Assembly: GCA_964515555.1 (NCBI GenBank)
Contig: CAZEVY010000002.1
Coordinates: 111,499-175,498, forward strand
Reading direction: 5' to 3'
Source of the DNA: CAZEVY01 sp964515555
GTDB lineage: Bacteria; Acidobacteriota; Terriglobia; Bryobacterales; Bryobacteraceae
DNA: 64,000 nt
A model generated the notes under the pieces. The model was not told the origin of the DNA and did no database searches. It saw only the letters and a list, made by a program, of their open reading frames with translations. Position numbers and translations under genes: made by a program. How positions within the stretch are numbered: the first letter of the stretch is position 1; each line of letters begins with the position of its first letter. Positions 1-8,318 of this stretch are shown here, in pieces.

Positions 1-1126
1 GACGAACTCGACCGCGAATTCACCTCGCTCCGCCAGCAGGCAGAGGCTGTGCGGAGCTATCTTTGACGCTCCCGCCAAGCAATCGCAGCTAGCGCAGACC
101 GAACAGCAGATTTCGGCGCCCGACTTCTGGAATCAGCCTGAAAAGAGCCAGAAGATTCTCCAGGATCGCAAGCGCCTCGACGAGGCCATCGCCAGCGACC
201 GCGAAGTCGCCTCCATGACCTCCGACATCGAGACGCTGTTCGAACTGGCGCGCGAAGGCGAGAACGTCCTCGCCGACCTGGAGCGCGAGCTGAAACGCTA
301 CCGCGCGATGCTGGACAGGCTGGAGGATGCCATGCTGCTCTCGGGCGAGAACGACGCCCGCAGCGCCATCGTCACTATCCACCCGGGCGCCGGCGGCACC
401 GAGAGCCAGGACTGGGCGGAGATGCTCCTGCGAATGTACCTGCGCTGGGCGGAACGCAAGAAGCTCGAGACCGTCATCACCGACCGGCTCGAGGGCGAGA
501 CGGCCGGTATTAAGTCGGTTACGTTCGAGGTGAACGGCGAGTACGCCTTCGGGATGCTGGGGAGCGAAGTCGGCGTTCATCGGCTAGTGCGCATCTCACC
601 GTTCGACTCGAATGCACGCCGTCACACTTCGTTCGCTTCGGTTTTTGTCTACCCGCAGGTCGACGACGAGGTGAGAATCGAGATCAAGACCGAAGACCTG
701 CGCGTCGACACCTTCCGCGCCTCTGGCGCCGGAGGCCAGCACGTCAACCGCACGGATTCGGCGATCCGCATGACTCACCTGCCGACCGGCATCGTCGTGC
801 AGTGCCAGAACGAGCGCTCGCAGCACAAGAACCGCGCCAGCGCGATCAAGCAGCTGCGCGCGCGTCTGTTCGAGTTCGAGATGGACAAACGCCGCGTCGA
901 GGAGCGGAAGTTGGAGGACTCCAAGGCCGACATCAACTTCGGCAGCCAGATCCGCAGCTACGTGCTGGCGCCCTACCGCCTCATCAAGGACCATCGCACC
1001 AAGCTCGCCGTGGGCGACGTGGACCGCGTGCTGGACGGCGATATCGACGCGCTCTCGCACGCCTGGCTCGTCTTTCGCAAGACCGGCAAGACCGCCGGCG
1101 ACACCAAGGACGACCTCCCCGAATAA
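1..1126 (+). CDS. prfB: Peptide chain release factor 2 (RF2), 5'-partial, programmed +1 frameshift
   Basis: RF2 releases nascent peptides at UGA and UAA stop codons. The gene enters the window in the frame starting at base 1 (21 codons ending RSYL), meets an in-frame TGA at 64-66, and continues in the +1 frame from GAC at 65 to TAA at 1124-1126. The shifted frame carries the RF2 discriminator SPF (from about nt 596) inside LVRISPFDSNARRHTSF and the catalytic GGQ in SGAGGQHVNRT (nt 731-739). Calling an ATG at 215 as the start would remove the N-terminal helical domain, so the frameshifted reading is preferred. The true start lies upstream of the window. Its stop overlaps the next gene's start (TAATG), which suggests translational coupling to tsaC. 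Identification is secure. Confidence 0.95.
   Translation, partial: TNSTANSPRSASRQRLCGAIFDAPAKQSQLAQTEQQISAPDFWNQPEKSQKILQDRKRLDEAIASDREVASMTSDIETLFELAREGENVLADLERELKRYRAMLDRLEDAMLLSGENDARSAIVTIHPGAGGTESQDWAEMLLRMYLRWAERKKLETVITDRLEGETAGIKSVTFEVNGEYAFGMLGSEVGVHRLVRISPFDSNARRHTSFASVFVYPQVDDEVRIEIKTEDLRVDTFRASGAGGQHVNRTDSAIRMTHLPTGIVVQCQNERSQHKNRASAIKQLRARLFEFEMDKRRVEERKLEDSKADINFGSQIRSYVLAPYRLIKDHRTKLAVGDVDRVLDGDIDALSHAWLVFRKTGKTAGDTKDDLPE
51..67 (+). promoter_or_regulatory. prfB programmed +1 frameshift (recoding) site
   Basis: The sequence GCGGAGCTATCTTTGAC contains the slippery CTT (61-63) followed by TGA (64-66) and C. Four bases before CTT is GGAG, a Shine-Dalgarno-like element. This matches the classical RF2 autoregulatory site, in which slow termination at UGA when RF2 is scarce lets the ribosome slip +1 into the GAC frame. 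The SD-like element is shorter than the AGGGGG of E. coli, so basal efficiency may differ. Confidence 0.92.
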
Positions 1127-2058
1127 TGGACGACGAGCGAGCCATCGCACGCGCCGCGGAAGCGCTTCGCCGAGGCGGGCTGGTCGCGTTTCCCACCGAG
1201 ACGGTGTACGGACTGGGCGCGAGCGCGCTGGACGCCGCGGCGGTCGCGCGTATCTACGAGGTGAAGGGAAGGCCGCTGGAGTCTCCCGTGATCGTGCACG
1301 TCGACTCCGTGGCCATGGCCCGAACGCTCGCCGCCGAATGGCCGTCCGCCGCCGACGCGCTCGCCGCGCGCTGGTGGCCGGGGCCGCTCACGCTAGTGGT
1401 GCCCAAACGCGCCGAAGTTCCCGACATTGTCACCGCGGGACTGCCGTCGGTCGGCCTGCGCGCGCCGGCGCATCCGATGGCGTTGGCGTTGATCCACACG
1501 GCCGGCGTACCGGTCGCAGCGCCCAGCGCGAACCGGTTCGGAGGACTCTCTCCGGTGACGGCGGAGCATGTACGCGCCGCACTTGGCGACCGCATCGAGT
1601 GCGTTCTCGACGGCGGCCCATCGGCAGTCGGGATCGAGTCGACCGTGCTGTCGCTGGCGGGACCGGAGCCCGTCCTGCTGCGCCCGGGCATGGTGTCGCG
1701 TGAGGAGATCGAGTCGCTGATCGGACCTGTGCGCGAGGGCGCGCGGCCGCAAGGCCCGCGACTCGAGGGCGCGCATCCGGCGCCGGGAATGCACGCTCGC
1801 CACTACAGTCCCCGGACGCCGATGGTCCTCGGACCGCCACCGTCGGCCGGGCGCGTCGCTTACGTTTGGTGGAGGCGTGCGATACCGGCGGCGCGCACAA
1901 TCCGGATGCCCGCCGATCCGGCCGCCTATGCCGCGCGCTTGTACGCCGCGCTGCACGAGGCGGACGTCGAGGGCTACGACTGGATCGCGGTCGAGCCTCC
2001 ACCGGAGTCGCCGGCGTGGGAGGCGATTCGCGATCGCCTTCAACGGGCCGCGCGCTGA
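1126..2058 (+). CDS. tsaC: L-threonylcarbamoyladenylate synthase (Sua5/TsaC, long form)
   Basis: Makes threonylcarbamoyl-AMP from threonine, bicarbonate and ATP, the first step of tRNA t6A37 synthesis. The 310-residue protein has the YrdC/Sua5 core at its N-terminus (FPTETVYGLG, YEVKGRPLESP, SANRFGGLSP), then the PGMHARHYSP linker and a short C-terminal Sua5 domain. It is therefore the long Sua5-type enzyme rather than the short TsaC form. The ATG shares its A with the prfB stop codon, so the pair is probably translationally coupled. A start further upstream would lie inside prfB and is rejected. Its stop abuts the stop of the converging htrA-like gene with no spacing. Confidence 0.93.
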   Translation: MDDERAIARAAEALRRGGLVAFPTETVYGLGASALDAAAVARIYEVKGRPLESPVIVHVDSVAMARTLAAEWPSAADALAARWWPGPLTLVVPKRAEVPDIVTAGLPSVGLRAPAHPMALALIHTAGVPVAAPSANRFGGLSPVTAEHVRAALGDRIECVLDGGPSAVGIESTVLSLAGPEPVLLRPGMVSREEIESLIGPVREGARPQGPRLEGAHPAPGMHARHYSPRTPMVLGPPPSAGRVAYVWWRRAIPAARTIRMPADPAAYAARLYAALHEADVEGYDWIAVEPPPESPAWEAIRDRLQRAAR

Positions 2059-3654
2059 CTACTGCTTCGGCAGAATTCCGGTGAGCGACAACTGCGCGAA
2101 CGCCGGCGCTTGGCTGCCCTGAAGCCGAGCCAGCGGATTGGCACGCGCGACGCGGAAGACCACCGGGTCGCCAGGCTTCAGCGACGTCTGCACGGTTCGG
2201 ATGTCGTCGACGGAGGTGATGGGCACTCGGTTAATCGAGAGGATCACATCGCGGTCCTGCAGGCCGACCTCGGCCGCGAAAGAATCCTCGGTCACCTGCG
2301 TTACCTGAACACCCCGCTCGCCCTCGATTTTCATCTTCGCGCGATCTTCAGCCGTCACCGGCCGCACGCGGATGCCGAACTTCGCCTCCGACACCGCCGG
2401 CGCGCCCGACTCGCTCGCCTCGGGCTTGCGCAGCGACCGGTACTCGGGCCGGTTGGCGAACACCTCGGTGCGGTCCGCCACGGTCACCGCGAAATCCATC
2501 TTCTTGCCGCGGCGATCCACCGTGACGTTCACCTTGTTGCCGATGGGAGTTTCGGAGATGCGATCCACCAGGTCGTCGCCATCTTTGACGGATTTGCCGT
2601 CGAGCGAGACGATCACGTCCTCGTCTTTCAGCCCGGCCTTTTCGGCGGGCCCGCCCGGTTCGATCGACTCCAGGTACACGCCATTGGTCAGGCCGAACGC
2701 CTTGAGCTGATCGCTCGTCACGCCGCGGCCGAAGCTCACACCGATCGATCCGCGCACGATGCGCCCGTGTTTGGTCAGCTGGTTGTACACCTTCACGGCC
2801 ATGTTCACCGGCAATGCGAATCCGACGCCCTGGCTGCCGCCAGTGCGGGTGGCGATCGCCGTGTTGACGCCGATCACCTCTCCACGGATGTTCACCAGCG
2901 GGCCGCCGCTGTTGCCGGGGTTGATGGCGGCGTCGGTCTGGATGAAGGCCTGGAACTGGCGGCCGAGTCCCTGGCGTCCTTTCGCGCTCACGATGCCGGC
3001 CGTCACGCTGGCCTCCAGCCCGAAGGGCGAGCCGATCGCCACCGCCCAGTCGCCCACCTCGACCGCATCGGAGTTGCCGACGCGGATGTAGGGAAGCTGG
3101 CGGCCGGCGTCGATCTTCAGGACGGCAAGATCGGTGTCGGGATCGAACCCGATCAGCCGCGCCTTGTGCTCCTGCGAGTCCTCATGGAGCTTGACCCGAA
3201 TCTTGCCCGCGCCCTCGACCACGTGATGGTTGGTGATGATGTAACCCTTCGGATCGACGATGAAGCCGGACCCGGTCGCCTCGCGCGGCTGTTGGGGGAT
3301 CTCCAGGTTCGGACGTCCGCGGAAAAAGCGGAACGGATCGATGGTCCCCTCCTCACCTTCCTCGTCTTCCGGGGCGGGCCGGCCCCGGCGCGTGACGGTG
3401 CGCTGTGTCTCCGGTTCCGAAGTGATGTGCACGACCGCCGGCTCAACTACCTTGGCGAGCTTGGTGAACTCACTGGCCAGCTTGACAGGGCTCGGAACCA
3501 CGAGAGGTGCGGCGTCGGTGACGGACTGCCCGCCCTTGTCGGCCAGGACGCCGGTGTTGACCAGCGTGCCGATGACGATTCCGATGCCCAGCGTCAGCAG
3601 CAGAACACTCATCGTGAGGAATCTCGGTTGACGCAACTTGCTCACGAAACTCAT
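2059..3654 (-). CDS. HtrA/DegQ-like periplasmic serine protease with two PDZ domains
   Basis: Envelope quality-control protease of about 531 residues. An N-terminal hydrophobic segment (LTMSVLLLTLGIGIVIGTLV) acts as a signal or membrane anchor. The trypsin-like domain shows the triad: His in ITNHHVVEG, Asp in DPDTDLAVLKID and Ser in NPGNSGGPL. Two PDZ domains follow, at about residues 290-390 and 430-530. An acidic insert (PAPEDEEGEEG) lies before the protease core. Two ATGs nine bases apart compete. GGAGGT abuts the first (3663) but sits nine bases before the second (3654), so 3654 is chosen. Family membership is clear; the choice of Deg subtype is not. Confidence 0.93.
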   Translation of the reverse strand: MSFVSKLRQPRFLTMSVLLLTLGIGIVIGTLVNTGVLADKGGQSVTDAAPLVVPSPVKLASEFTKLAKVVEPAVVHITSEPETQRTVTRRGRPAPEDEEGEEGTIDPFRFFRGRPNLEIPQQPREATGSGFIVDPKGYIITNHHVVEGAGKIRVKLHEDSQEHKARLIGFDPDTDLAVLKIDAGRQLPYIRVGNSDAVEVGDWAVAIGSPFGLEASVTAGIVSAKGRQGLGRQFQAFIQTDAAINPGNSGGPLVNIRGEVIGVNTAIATRTGGSQGVGFALPVNMAVKVYNQLTKHGRIVRGSIGVSFGRGVTSDQLKAFGLTNGVYLESIEPGGPAEKAGLKDEDVIVSLDGKSVKDGDDLVDRISETPIGNKVNVTVDRRGKKMDFAVTVADRTEVFANRPEYRSLRKPEASESGAPAVSEAKFGIRVRPVTAEDRAKMKIEGERGVQVTQVTEDSFAAEVGLQDRDVILSINRVPITSVDDIRTVQTSLKPGDPVVFRVARANPLARLQGSQAPAFAQLSLTGILPKQ

Positions 3655-3684
3655 GGGGAACATACCTCCAGAAGAACCTACACT

Positions 3685-3690
3685 ATTATA
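3685..3690 (-). promoter_or_regulatory. Candidate -10 box for the htrA-like gene
   Basis: Read on the minus strand this is TATAAT, 31 bases before the chosen start and just upstream of the GGAGGT ribosome site. No convincing -35 hexamer is seen 16-18 bases further up. Confidence 0.4.
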
Positions 3691-3792
3691 GTTCGACGCC
3701 CGGCCCGTTCATCTTCAGAGCGCACAGCGCGGGGCGCGCTCCATACCCAGGCTGGCAGACACCGCTCGCGCCCCGCCGCGTCGTGCGCGGTG

Positions 3793-4677
3793 TCAACTGG
3801 AGAGATGCTCGTGCCGCGCGCCGGGTTTCAACTCGGCCGCAAGGACACCGGCGAGAATCAGCGCGGCGCCCGCGAATCCGCTCGCCGGCAGCGTTTCGCC
3901 GGCCACCGCCCACGAGGTCGCCGCGGCGAAGACCGGCTCCAGCGCGAAGATCAGCGCTGTGCGCGCCGGCGTTGTGTGGCGTTGGGCCGACGCCTGCACC
4001 GTGAATGCGAGCGCGGTGCAAAACAGCCCCGTGACCGCGACCGCCAACACCAGCCGGGGACTCCATCGCCAGAGAAGCGGCTCGAGCCACCAGCAGGCCG
4101 CCGCCGCTCCCACGGCCACCGTCGCGATCTGACATACGCTCAGAACCTCGTGTCCCCAACGCGGCGCGACACGCCCGACCACCAGAATGTGCAGGGCGAA
4201 TCCCAGGGCGGCGCCGACCGTCATGCCGTCGCCGCGATTGAGGTCGGCGACTCCGGCCGCCCCCGTCAGGAGCGCGGCGCCGGTGACGGCCAGTACCGCT
4301 CCGGCGGCCTCGCCGGCCGCCGGTACAACCCTATAGACGAGGGACGAGAGCAAAGGTACCATCACCACGCACAGGGATGTCAGAAACGCCGACTTCGCCG
4401 GCGTGGTGTAGAGGAGTCCGGCAGTTTGCAGATAGTAGCCGGCGAGCAGGCAGAGGCCCGCGGCCGCGCCGCCCGCCCATGCCCCGCGCCCCGCCGCGGA
4501 GAGATTTCGGCGATAGATGGCCGCCAGCACCAGCGCGGCGAAGCCGAATCGCACGGCCAGGAACGCCAGCACCGAAGCGTCGTCGAGCGCCGACTTCACC
4601 AGGGTGAAGGTGGATCCCCAGAAGAAGACGACTGCGATCAGCGCCAGATCGGCGCGAGCGCGCCGGCTGAGGCTCAC
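3793..4677 (-). CDS. DMT-superfamily transporter (EamA family)
   Basis: Inner-membrane permease of 294 residues, the usual length for two EamA repeats and about ten transmembrane helices. The start RADLALIAVVFFWGSTFTLV is the typical first EamA helix, and the second repeat begins near GMTVGAALGFALHILVVG. The substrate cannot be read from sequence; relatives export amino acids or small metabolites. The start codon is GTG. It lies 39 bases downstream of the M20 peptidase on the same strand, so the two may be co-transcribed and a peptide- or amino-acid-related role is possible. This role is inference only. Confidence 0.88.
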   Translation of the reverse strand: MSLSRRARADLALIAVVFFWGSTFTLVKSALDDASVLAFLAVRFGFAALVLAAIYRRNLSAAGRGAWAGGAAAGLCLLAGYYLQTAGLLYTTPAKSAFLTSLCVVMVPLLSSLVYRVVPAAGEAAGAVLAVTGAALLTGAAGVADLNRGDGMTVGAALGFALHILVVGRVAPRWGHEVLSVCQIATVAVGAAAACWWLEPLLWRWSPRLVLAVAVTGLFCTALAFTVQASAQRHTTPARTALIFALEPVFAAATSWAVAGETLPASGFAGAALILAGVLAAELKPGARHEHLSS

Positions 4678-4716
4678 ACGCCGCCCCGAAGCCCGGCCGT
4701 GGCCTCAGGTAGAGGA

Positions 4717-5937
4717 TTACTCTCCATTCCTGACGAGCAGCGCGAGCGTCAGTAGAACGCGCTTCAGGCCGAGCTCGCGGCCCTCCGGGTGATACCACTC
4801 CGAAGGCGAGTGCGCCCCGCCGCCCGAGCCGCCCGCGCCAATCGACACGGCTTCGACGCCGAGAGACAACGGAATATTGGCGTCGGTGGACGCGCAATCC
4901 GTCGTCGCCCGGATGCCGAGATATGCGTCGACAGCGCGCAGGCAAGAGAGGAGCTGCGCCGACTCGGCGAGCCGGCCGCCGGGCCGGAACCCGATGTCGC
5001 GCAGCTTGCCGCCGACCTTGCCGCCCGTGGCGCGCTCGTTCTCCACCTCAACGGCGCGCTCGACCGAGCCGTTCAACAGTCCGGCCATCTCGTCGATGCG
5101 ATCGAGGCTCTCGGAACGCAGGTCGACCTTCGACCGCGCCGTCGTGGGGATCGAATTGACGCTGGGGCCACCCTCCAGAGTGCCGAAGTTGAACGAGCAC
5201 CGCGGCGACGATCCGTTGGCGATGGCCACGTGCTCGGAGAACAGCGTGATCGCCCGGCTCAGGGCGTGCGCCGGGTTGCCGACGCCGTAATCGCTCCAGC
5301 TATGGCCGCCGGGGCCGGTGATCAGGAGCTCGAACCGGCGGCTGGCCAGCGCACGCGCCGTGATGTGGTCCGTACCCGGTCCGTCGAGCACCACGAACGC
5401 CTTCACCTTCGACCCCAGCGCCTGCGGGCGGCACAGGTAGCGCATGCCGCTGAGGTTCCCTTCGCCCTCCTCGCCGACGTTGGCCGCCAGCACCAGGCCG
5501 GGGAACAGCGCCGCCGCGTCACAAGCCGGAATCGCCTGCGCCACCGCCAGAAGAGCCGCCAGGCCCGCGCCGTTGTCGGCGACGCCGGGACCGAGAAACT
5601 TGCCGTCGCCCGTCGAGCGGATGTCGTCGGCCTGCCGCGGGGCGAGGACAGTGTCGAGGTGCGCCGTCAAGGCGACGCGCGCCGGTTCCGCGGCCGCGGG
5701 AGCGGCCACCACGTTGCCCGCGCGATCGATCTTCGCGGACCAGCCGGCGGCGCGGAGCCGATCGGCGATCCACTCGGCCCGGCGCTGCTCCTGAAACGTC
5801 GGCGCAGGGATACGGCACAGTTCCAGGTGCCGCTCGTTGATCCACTTCTTCTCTCTGGTGAACCAATGCAGGCATTCGCGGAGACCGGATTCCGCGGCGA
5901 TTTCGGCGAGGGGCGAAAAGGCCGCAACATTCGCCAT
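4717..5937 (-). CDS. M20-family metallopeptidase
   Basis: Zinc-dependent amino- or carboxypeptidase-like hydrolase of about 406 residues. Visible metal and catalytic motifs are LTAHLDTVLAP (His/Asp), GPGVADNGAGLAALL (bridging Asp) and ANVGEEGEGN (Glu-Glu). A dimerisation-type insert carries GPGGHSWSDYG, and the C-terminal zinc ligand region is GGSGGGAHSPSEWYHP. No signal peptide is evident, so it is probably cytoplasmic. The ATG at 5937 (MANVAAF) is chosen because GGTGGGA precedes it. An in-frame ATG at 5985 has no ribosome site and would crowd the divergent gene. Likely first gene of an operon with the DMT transporter. Exact substrate unknown. Confidence 0.88.
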   Translation of the reverse strand: MANVAAFSPLAEIAAESGLRECLHWFTREKKWINERHLELCRIPAPTFQEQRRAEWIADRLRAAGWSAKIDRAGNVVAAPAAAEPARVALTAHLDTVLAPRQADDIRSTGDGKFLGPGVADNGAGLAALLAVAQAIPACDAAALFPGLVLAANVGEEGEGNLSGMRYLCRPQALGSKVKAFVVLDGPGTDHITARALASRRFELLITGPGGHSWSDYGVGNPAHALSRAITLFSEHVAIANGSSPRCSFNFGTLEGGPSVNSIPTTARSKVDLRSESLDRIDEMAGLLNGSVERAVEVENERATGGKVGGKLRDIGFRPGGRLAESAQLLSCLRAVDAYLGIRATTDCASTDANIPLSLGVEAVSIGAGGSGGGAHSPSEWYHPEGRELGLKRVLLTLALLVRNGE

Positions 5938-5997
5938 TCCCACCAGTCTACACCGCGACGGATCGTCGGCCGCCGGTTCCGCCATTTACAATGAGGC

Positions 5998-7329
5998 ATG
6001 CCCGCCTCGGATCTCCCCGATCTCCGCACGCCGCTGCCGGGGCCGAACGCGCGCGCCATCGTCGAGCGCGATCGCGCCACGCTCTCGCCTTCCTACACGC
6101 GCCCGTATCCATTGGTGGTGGCGAGCGGACGGGGAGCCATCGTCGAGGACGTCGACGGCAACCGCTTCCTGGACTGCAACGCGGGCATCGCTGTGGTTGC
6201 CACGGGCCATTGCCACCCGGAGGTGGTCGCCGCCATCCATCGGCAGGCCGCACGGCTCATCCACATGTCGGGCACCGATTTCTACTACGAGAGCATGGTG
6301 GCGCTCGCCGAGAAGCTGGCGGCACTGGCGCCCGGCGGCGGGCCGCGACGCGTCTACTTCGGCAACTCGGGGACCGAGGCCATCGAAGCGGCGCTCAAGT
6401 TGGCTCGGTATCACACGGGACGGTCGCGATTCATCGCATTCCACGGCGCCTTTCACGGGAGGACTATGGGATCGCTCTCGCTCACCGCCTCCAAGACGGT
6501 GCAGCGGCGCGGTTTCGGACCGCTGGTCTCAGGGGTCACCCACATTCCCTTCGCCTACTGCTACCGCTGCGCCTACGGCAAGCAGCCGGAGACCTGCGCG
6601 GTGGAATGCGTGCAGGTGATCGAGGACCGGCTTTTCCGGACGACGGTTCCCGCCGAGGAAGTCGCCGCCATTGTCCTCGAGCCCGTGCAGGGCGAAGGCG
6701 GCTACGTCGTGCCGCCGCGCAAATTCTTCGACGAGCTGTCGGCGGTGGCGGCGCGACACGGCATCCCAATCGTCGCCGACGAGGTGCAGTCCGGCTGCGG
6801 GCGCACGGGGAAGATGTGGGCCTCCGATCACTTCGGTTTCGCGCCGGACATCCTGGCGATCGCCAAGGGTATCGCCAGTGGCATGCCGCTCGCGGCCACG
6901 GTAGCGCGCGCCGATCTGATGCAGTGGCCGCCCGGTGCGCACGCTTCGACGTTCGGCGGCAACCCGGTGTCGGTGGCGGCGTCGCTGTCGACGGTCGAAC
7001 TGCTCGAGGGCGGCCTGGTGGAGCGCGCCGCGCGGCTCGGAGGCCGCATCCTGGATCGGATGCGGGAGTGGCCGCGGCGGTTTTCCTGTGTCGGTGACGT
7101 ACGCGGGCTGGGGCTGATGATCGGTGTGGAGCTGGTGCGGGACCCGGTGTCGAGGGATCCGGCGCCGGAGCTGCGCGACCGCATGGTGCAAATGGCGTTC
7201 GAGCGCGGCGTGCTGCTGCTGGGGGCGGGCGCGTCGACGATCCGGATCTCGCCGCCGCTGGTTCTCTCGGACGAGCAGGCGGACTATCTAGTCGCGACGC
7301 TGGAGGAGTGCCTGACTTCGGGCGGCTGA
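5998..7329 (+). CDS. Class III PLP aminotransferase (4-aminobutyrate/acetylornithine type)
   Basis: 443-residue pyridoxal-phosphate aminotransferase. The cofactor lysine is K290 in AIAKGIASGMPL, and other fold-I motifs are FGNSGTEAIEAALKLAR, HGAFHGRTMGSLSLT and IVADEVQSGCGRTGKMW. A short Cys-rich insert (CYRCAYGKQPETCAVEC) follows HIPFAY. I associate this with the broad-specificity, archaeal-like branch of the family rather than with classical ArgD. Substrate is therefore uncertain: 4-aminobutyrate, ornithine or lysine-type. TACAAT ends five bases before the ATG, and no Shine-Dalgarno is obvious, which suggests a leaderless message. Confidence 0.88.
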   Translation: MPASDLPDLRTPLPGPNARAIVERDRATLSPSYTRPYPLVVASGRGAIVEDVDGNRFLDCNAGIAVVATGHCHPEVVAAIHRQAARLIHMSGTDFYYESMVALAEKLAALAPGGGPRRVYFGNSGTEAIEAALKLARYHTGRSRFIAFHGAFHGRTMGSLSLTASKTVQRRGFGPLVSGVTHIPFAYCYRCAYGKQPETCAVECVQVIEDRLFRTTVPAEEVAAIVLEPVQGEGGYVVPPRKFFDELSAVAARHGIPIVADEVQSGCGRTGKMWASDHFGFAPDILAIAKGIASGMPLAATVARADLMQWPPGAHASTFGGNPVSVAASLSTVELLEGGLVERAARLGGRILDRMREWPRRFSCVGDVRGLGLMIGVELVRDPVSRDPAPELRDRMVQMAFERGVLLLGAGASTIRISPPLVLSDEQADYLVATLEECLTSGG

Positions 7330-7371
7330 CCGCTCCCCTGTACGGGGCCGGGACCCGAGGGAGCGAAACAG

Positions 7372-8211
7372 CTACAGATACTTCACCATCAGGACTTCGT
7401 TGCCCTTCTCGTTATAGATCAGTTCGTCGACCAGGTGGCGCACCAGCAGGATGCCGAAGCCACCCGGGCGCAGCCCTTGCTCGGCGCGGTACTGGATATG
7501 CTCGGTGGGCGTGTCCGGCGAATACGCCACGGCGGCGTGCGGAATCTCCGCCATCGAGAAGCCCTCGCCGGGGTCGCGGATGTAGTAGTGAATGGCGCGG
7601 CTGGTGCGCACGTAGGCGACGAACACCTTCTGCCGGGGGTCGCACTTTCCGCCGTGCTCGATGGCGTTCCGCAGCACTTCGCGGAAGGCGGTGGCGATGT
7701 TCTCGCGGTCCTGCTCGGGAAGGTCGGCCTTCATCTCGCTGAAGAACTGCACCAGGCGATCGGCGACGTCCAGCCTGCAACGGACATGCAGAGCGATCCA
7801 GTTGGCGGTCGCCGAGAGCACCTGGATGTCCTCCTCGGGATCCTCGTCGGCGAGCGCCTGCTCGATCAGCTCGACAACGGCGGCCGGCGAGAAGGGCTTG
7901 CTGAAGTAGGTGTAGGCCAGCTCGCGCAGCGAGGCCACCAGCGCCTGGGGAGTGTTGTCGGCGGTCATGACGATGACCTTGGCGCCCGGTCGCTCCTGGC
8001 GGATGCGTCGCAGCAGCTCCAGGCCGTCCATGCCGGGCATGCGGATATCGGTGATGACCAGGTCGTAGGGACGAGACCGGACCATTTCGAGGGCCGCGAA
8101 GCCGCCGTTCGCCGACTCCAGCCGCCATGGGGTCGAAACCAACAGCGCACGAAAGACCTCGTGCATCGCGGGATCGTCCTCCACCAGCAGAATGGTCTTC
8201 TCCGACGACAT
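7372..8211 (-). CDS. Response regulator with receiver domain and C-terminal RsbW-like HATPase
   Basis: 279 residues. The N-terminal receiver (1-120) has the acidic pair in LLVEDDPAM, the phospho-acceptor Asp in LVITDIRMPGMDG and the conserved Lys in YFSKPF. The C-terminal 150 residues are a GHKL ATPase of the anti-sigma/RsbW type, with N-box EVLRNAIEHGG, DPGEGF and a G2-like loop GLRPGGFGILLVRHLVD. There is no dimerisation/phospho-acceptor helix and no DNA-binding domain. The output is thus probably a serine kinase or protein-sequestering activity switched by phosphorylation. No partner histidine kinase, anti-sigma or anti-anti-sigma gene is adjacent, so it is an orphan here. Confidence 0.87.
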   Translation of the reverse strand: MSSEKTILLVEDDPAMHEVFRALLVSTPWRLESANGGFAALEMVRSRPYDLVITDIRMPGMDGLELLRRIRQERPGAKVIVMTADNTPQALVASLRELAYTYFSKPFSPAAVVELIEQALADEDPEEDIQVLSATANWIALHVRCRLDVADRLVQFFSEMKADLPEQDRENIATAFREVLRNAIEHGGKCDPRQKVFVAYVRTSRAIHYYIRDPGEGFSMAEIPHAAVAYSPDTPTEHIQYRAEQGLRPGGFGILLVRHLVDELIYNEKGNEVLMVKYL

Positions 8212-8318
8212 TGCCGCTAAGCTACGTTACCCCAGCAATGTGGGCGGCGACAAGCGTGGTTGCCTTGCAGGAATACCAAACGCGCCGCCTCCACCGCGCC
8301 ACACGGTACAATCCTCAC

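Noticed and set aside
2110..4755. 881-codon plus-strand open frame
   Set aside because: It is antisense to the htrA-like and DMT genes, is rich in Arg, Asp and His, and shows no domain; a GC-rich shadow.
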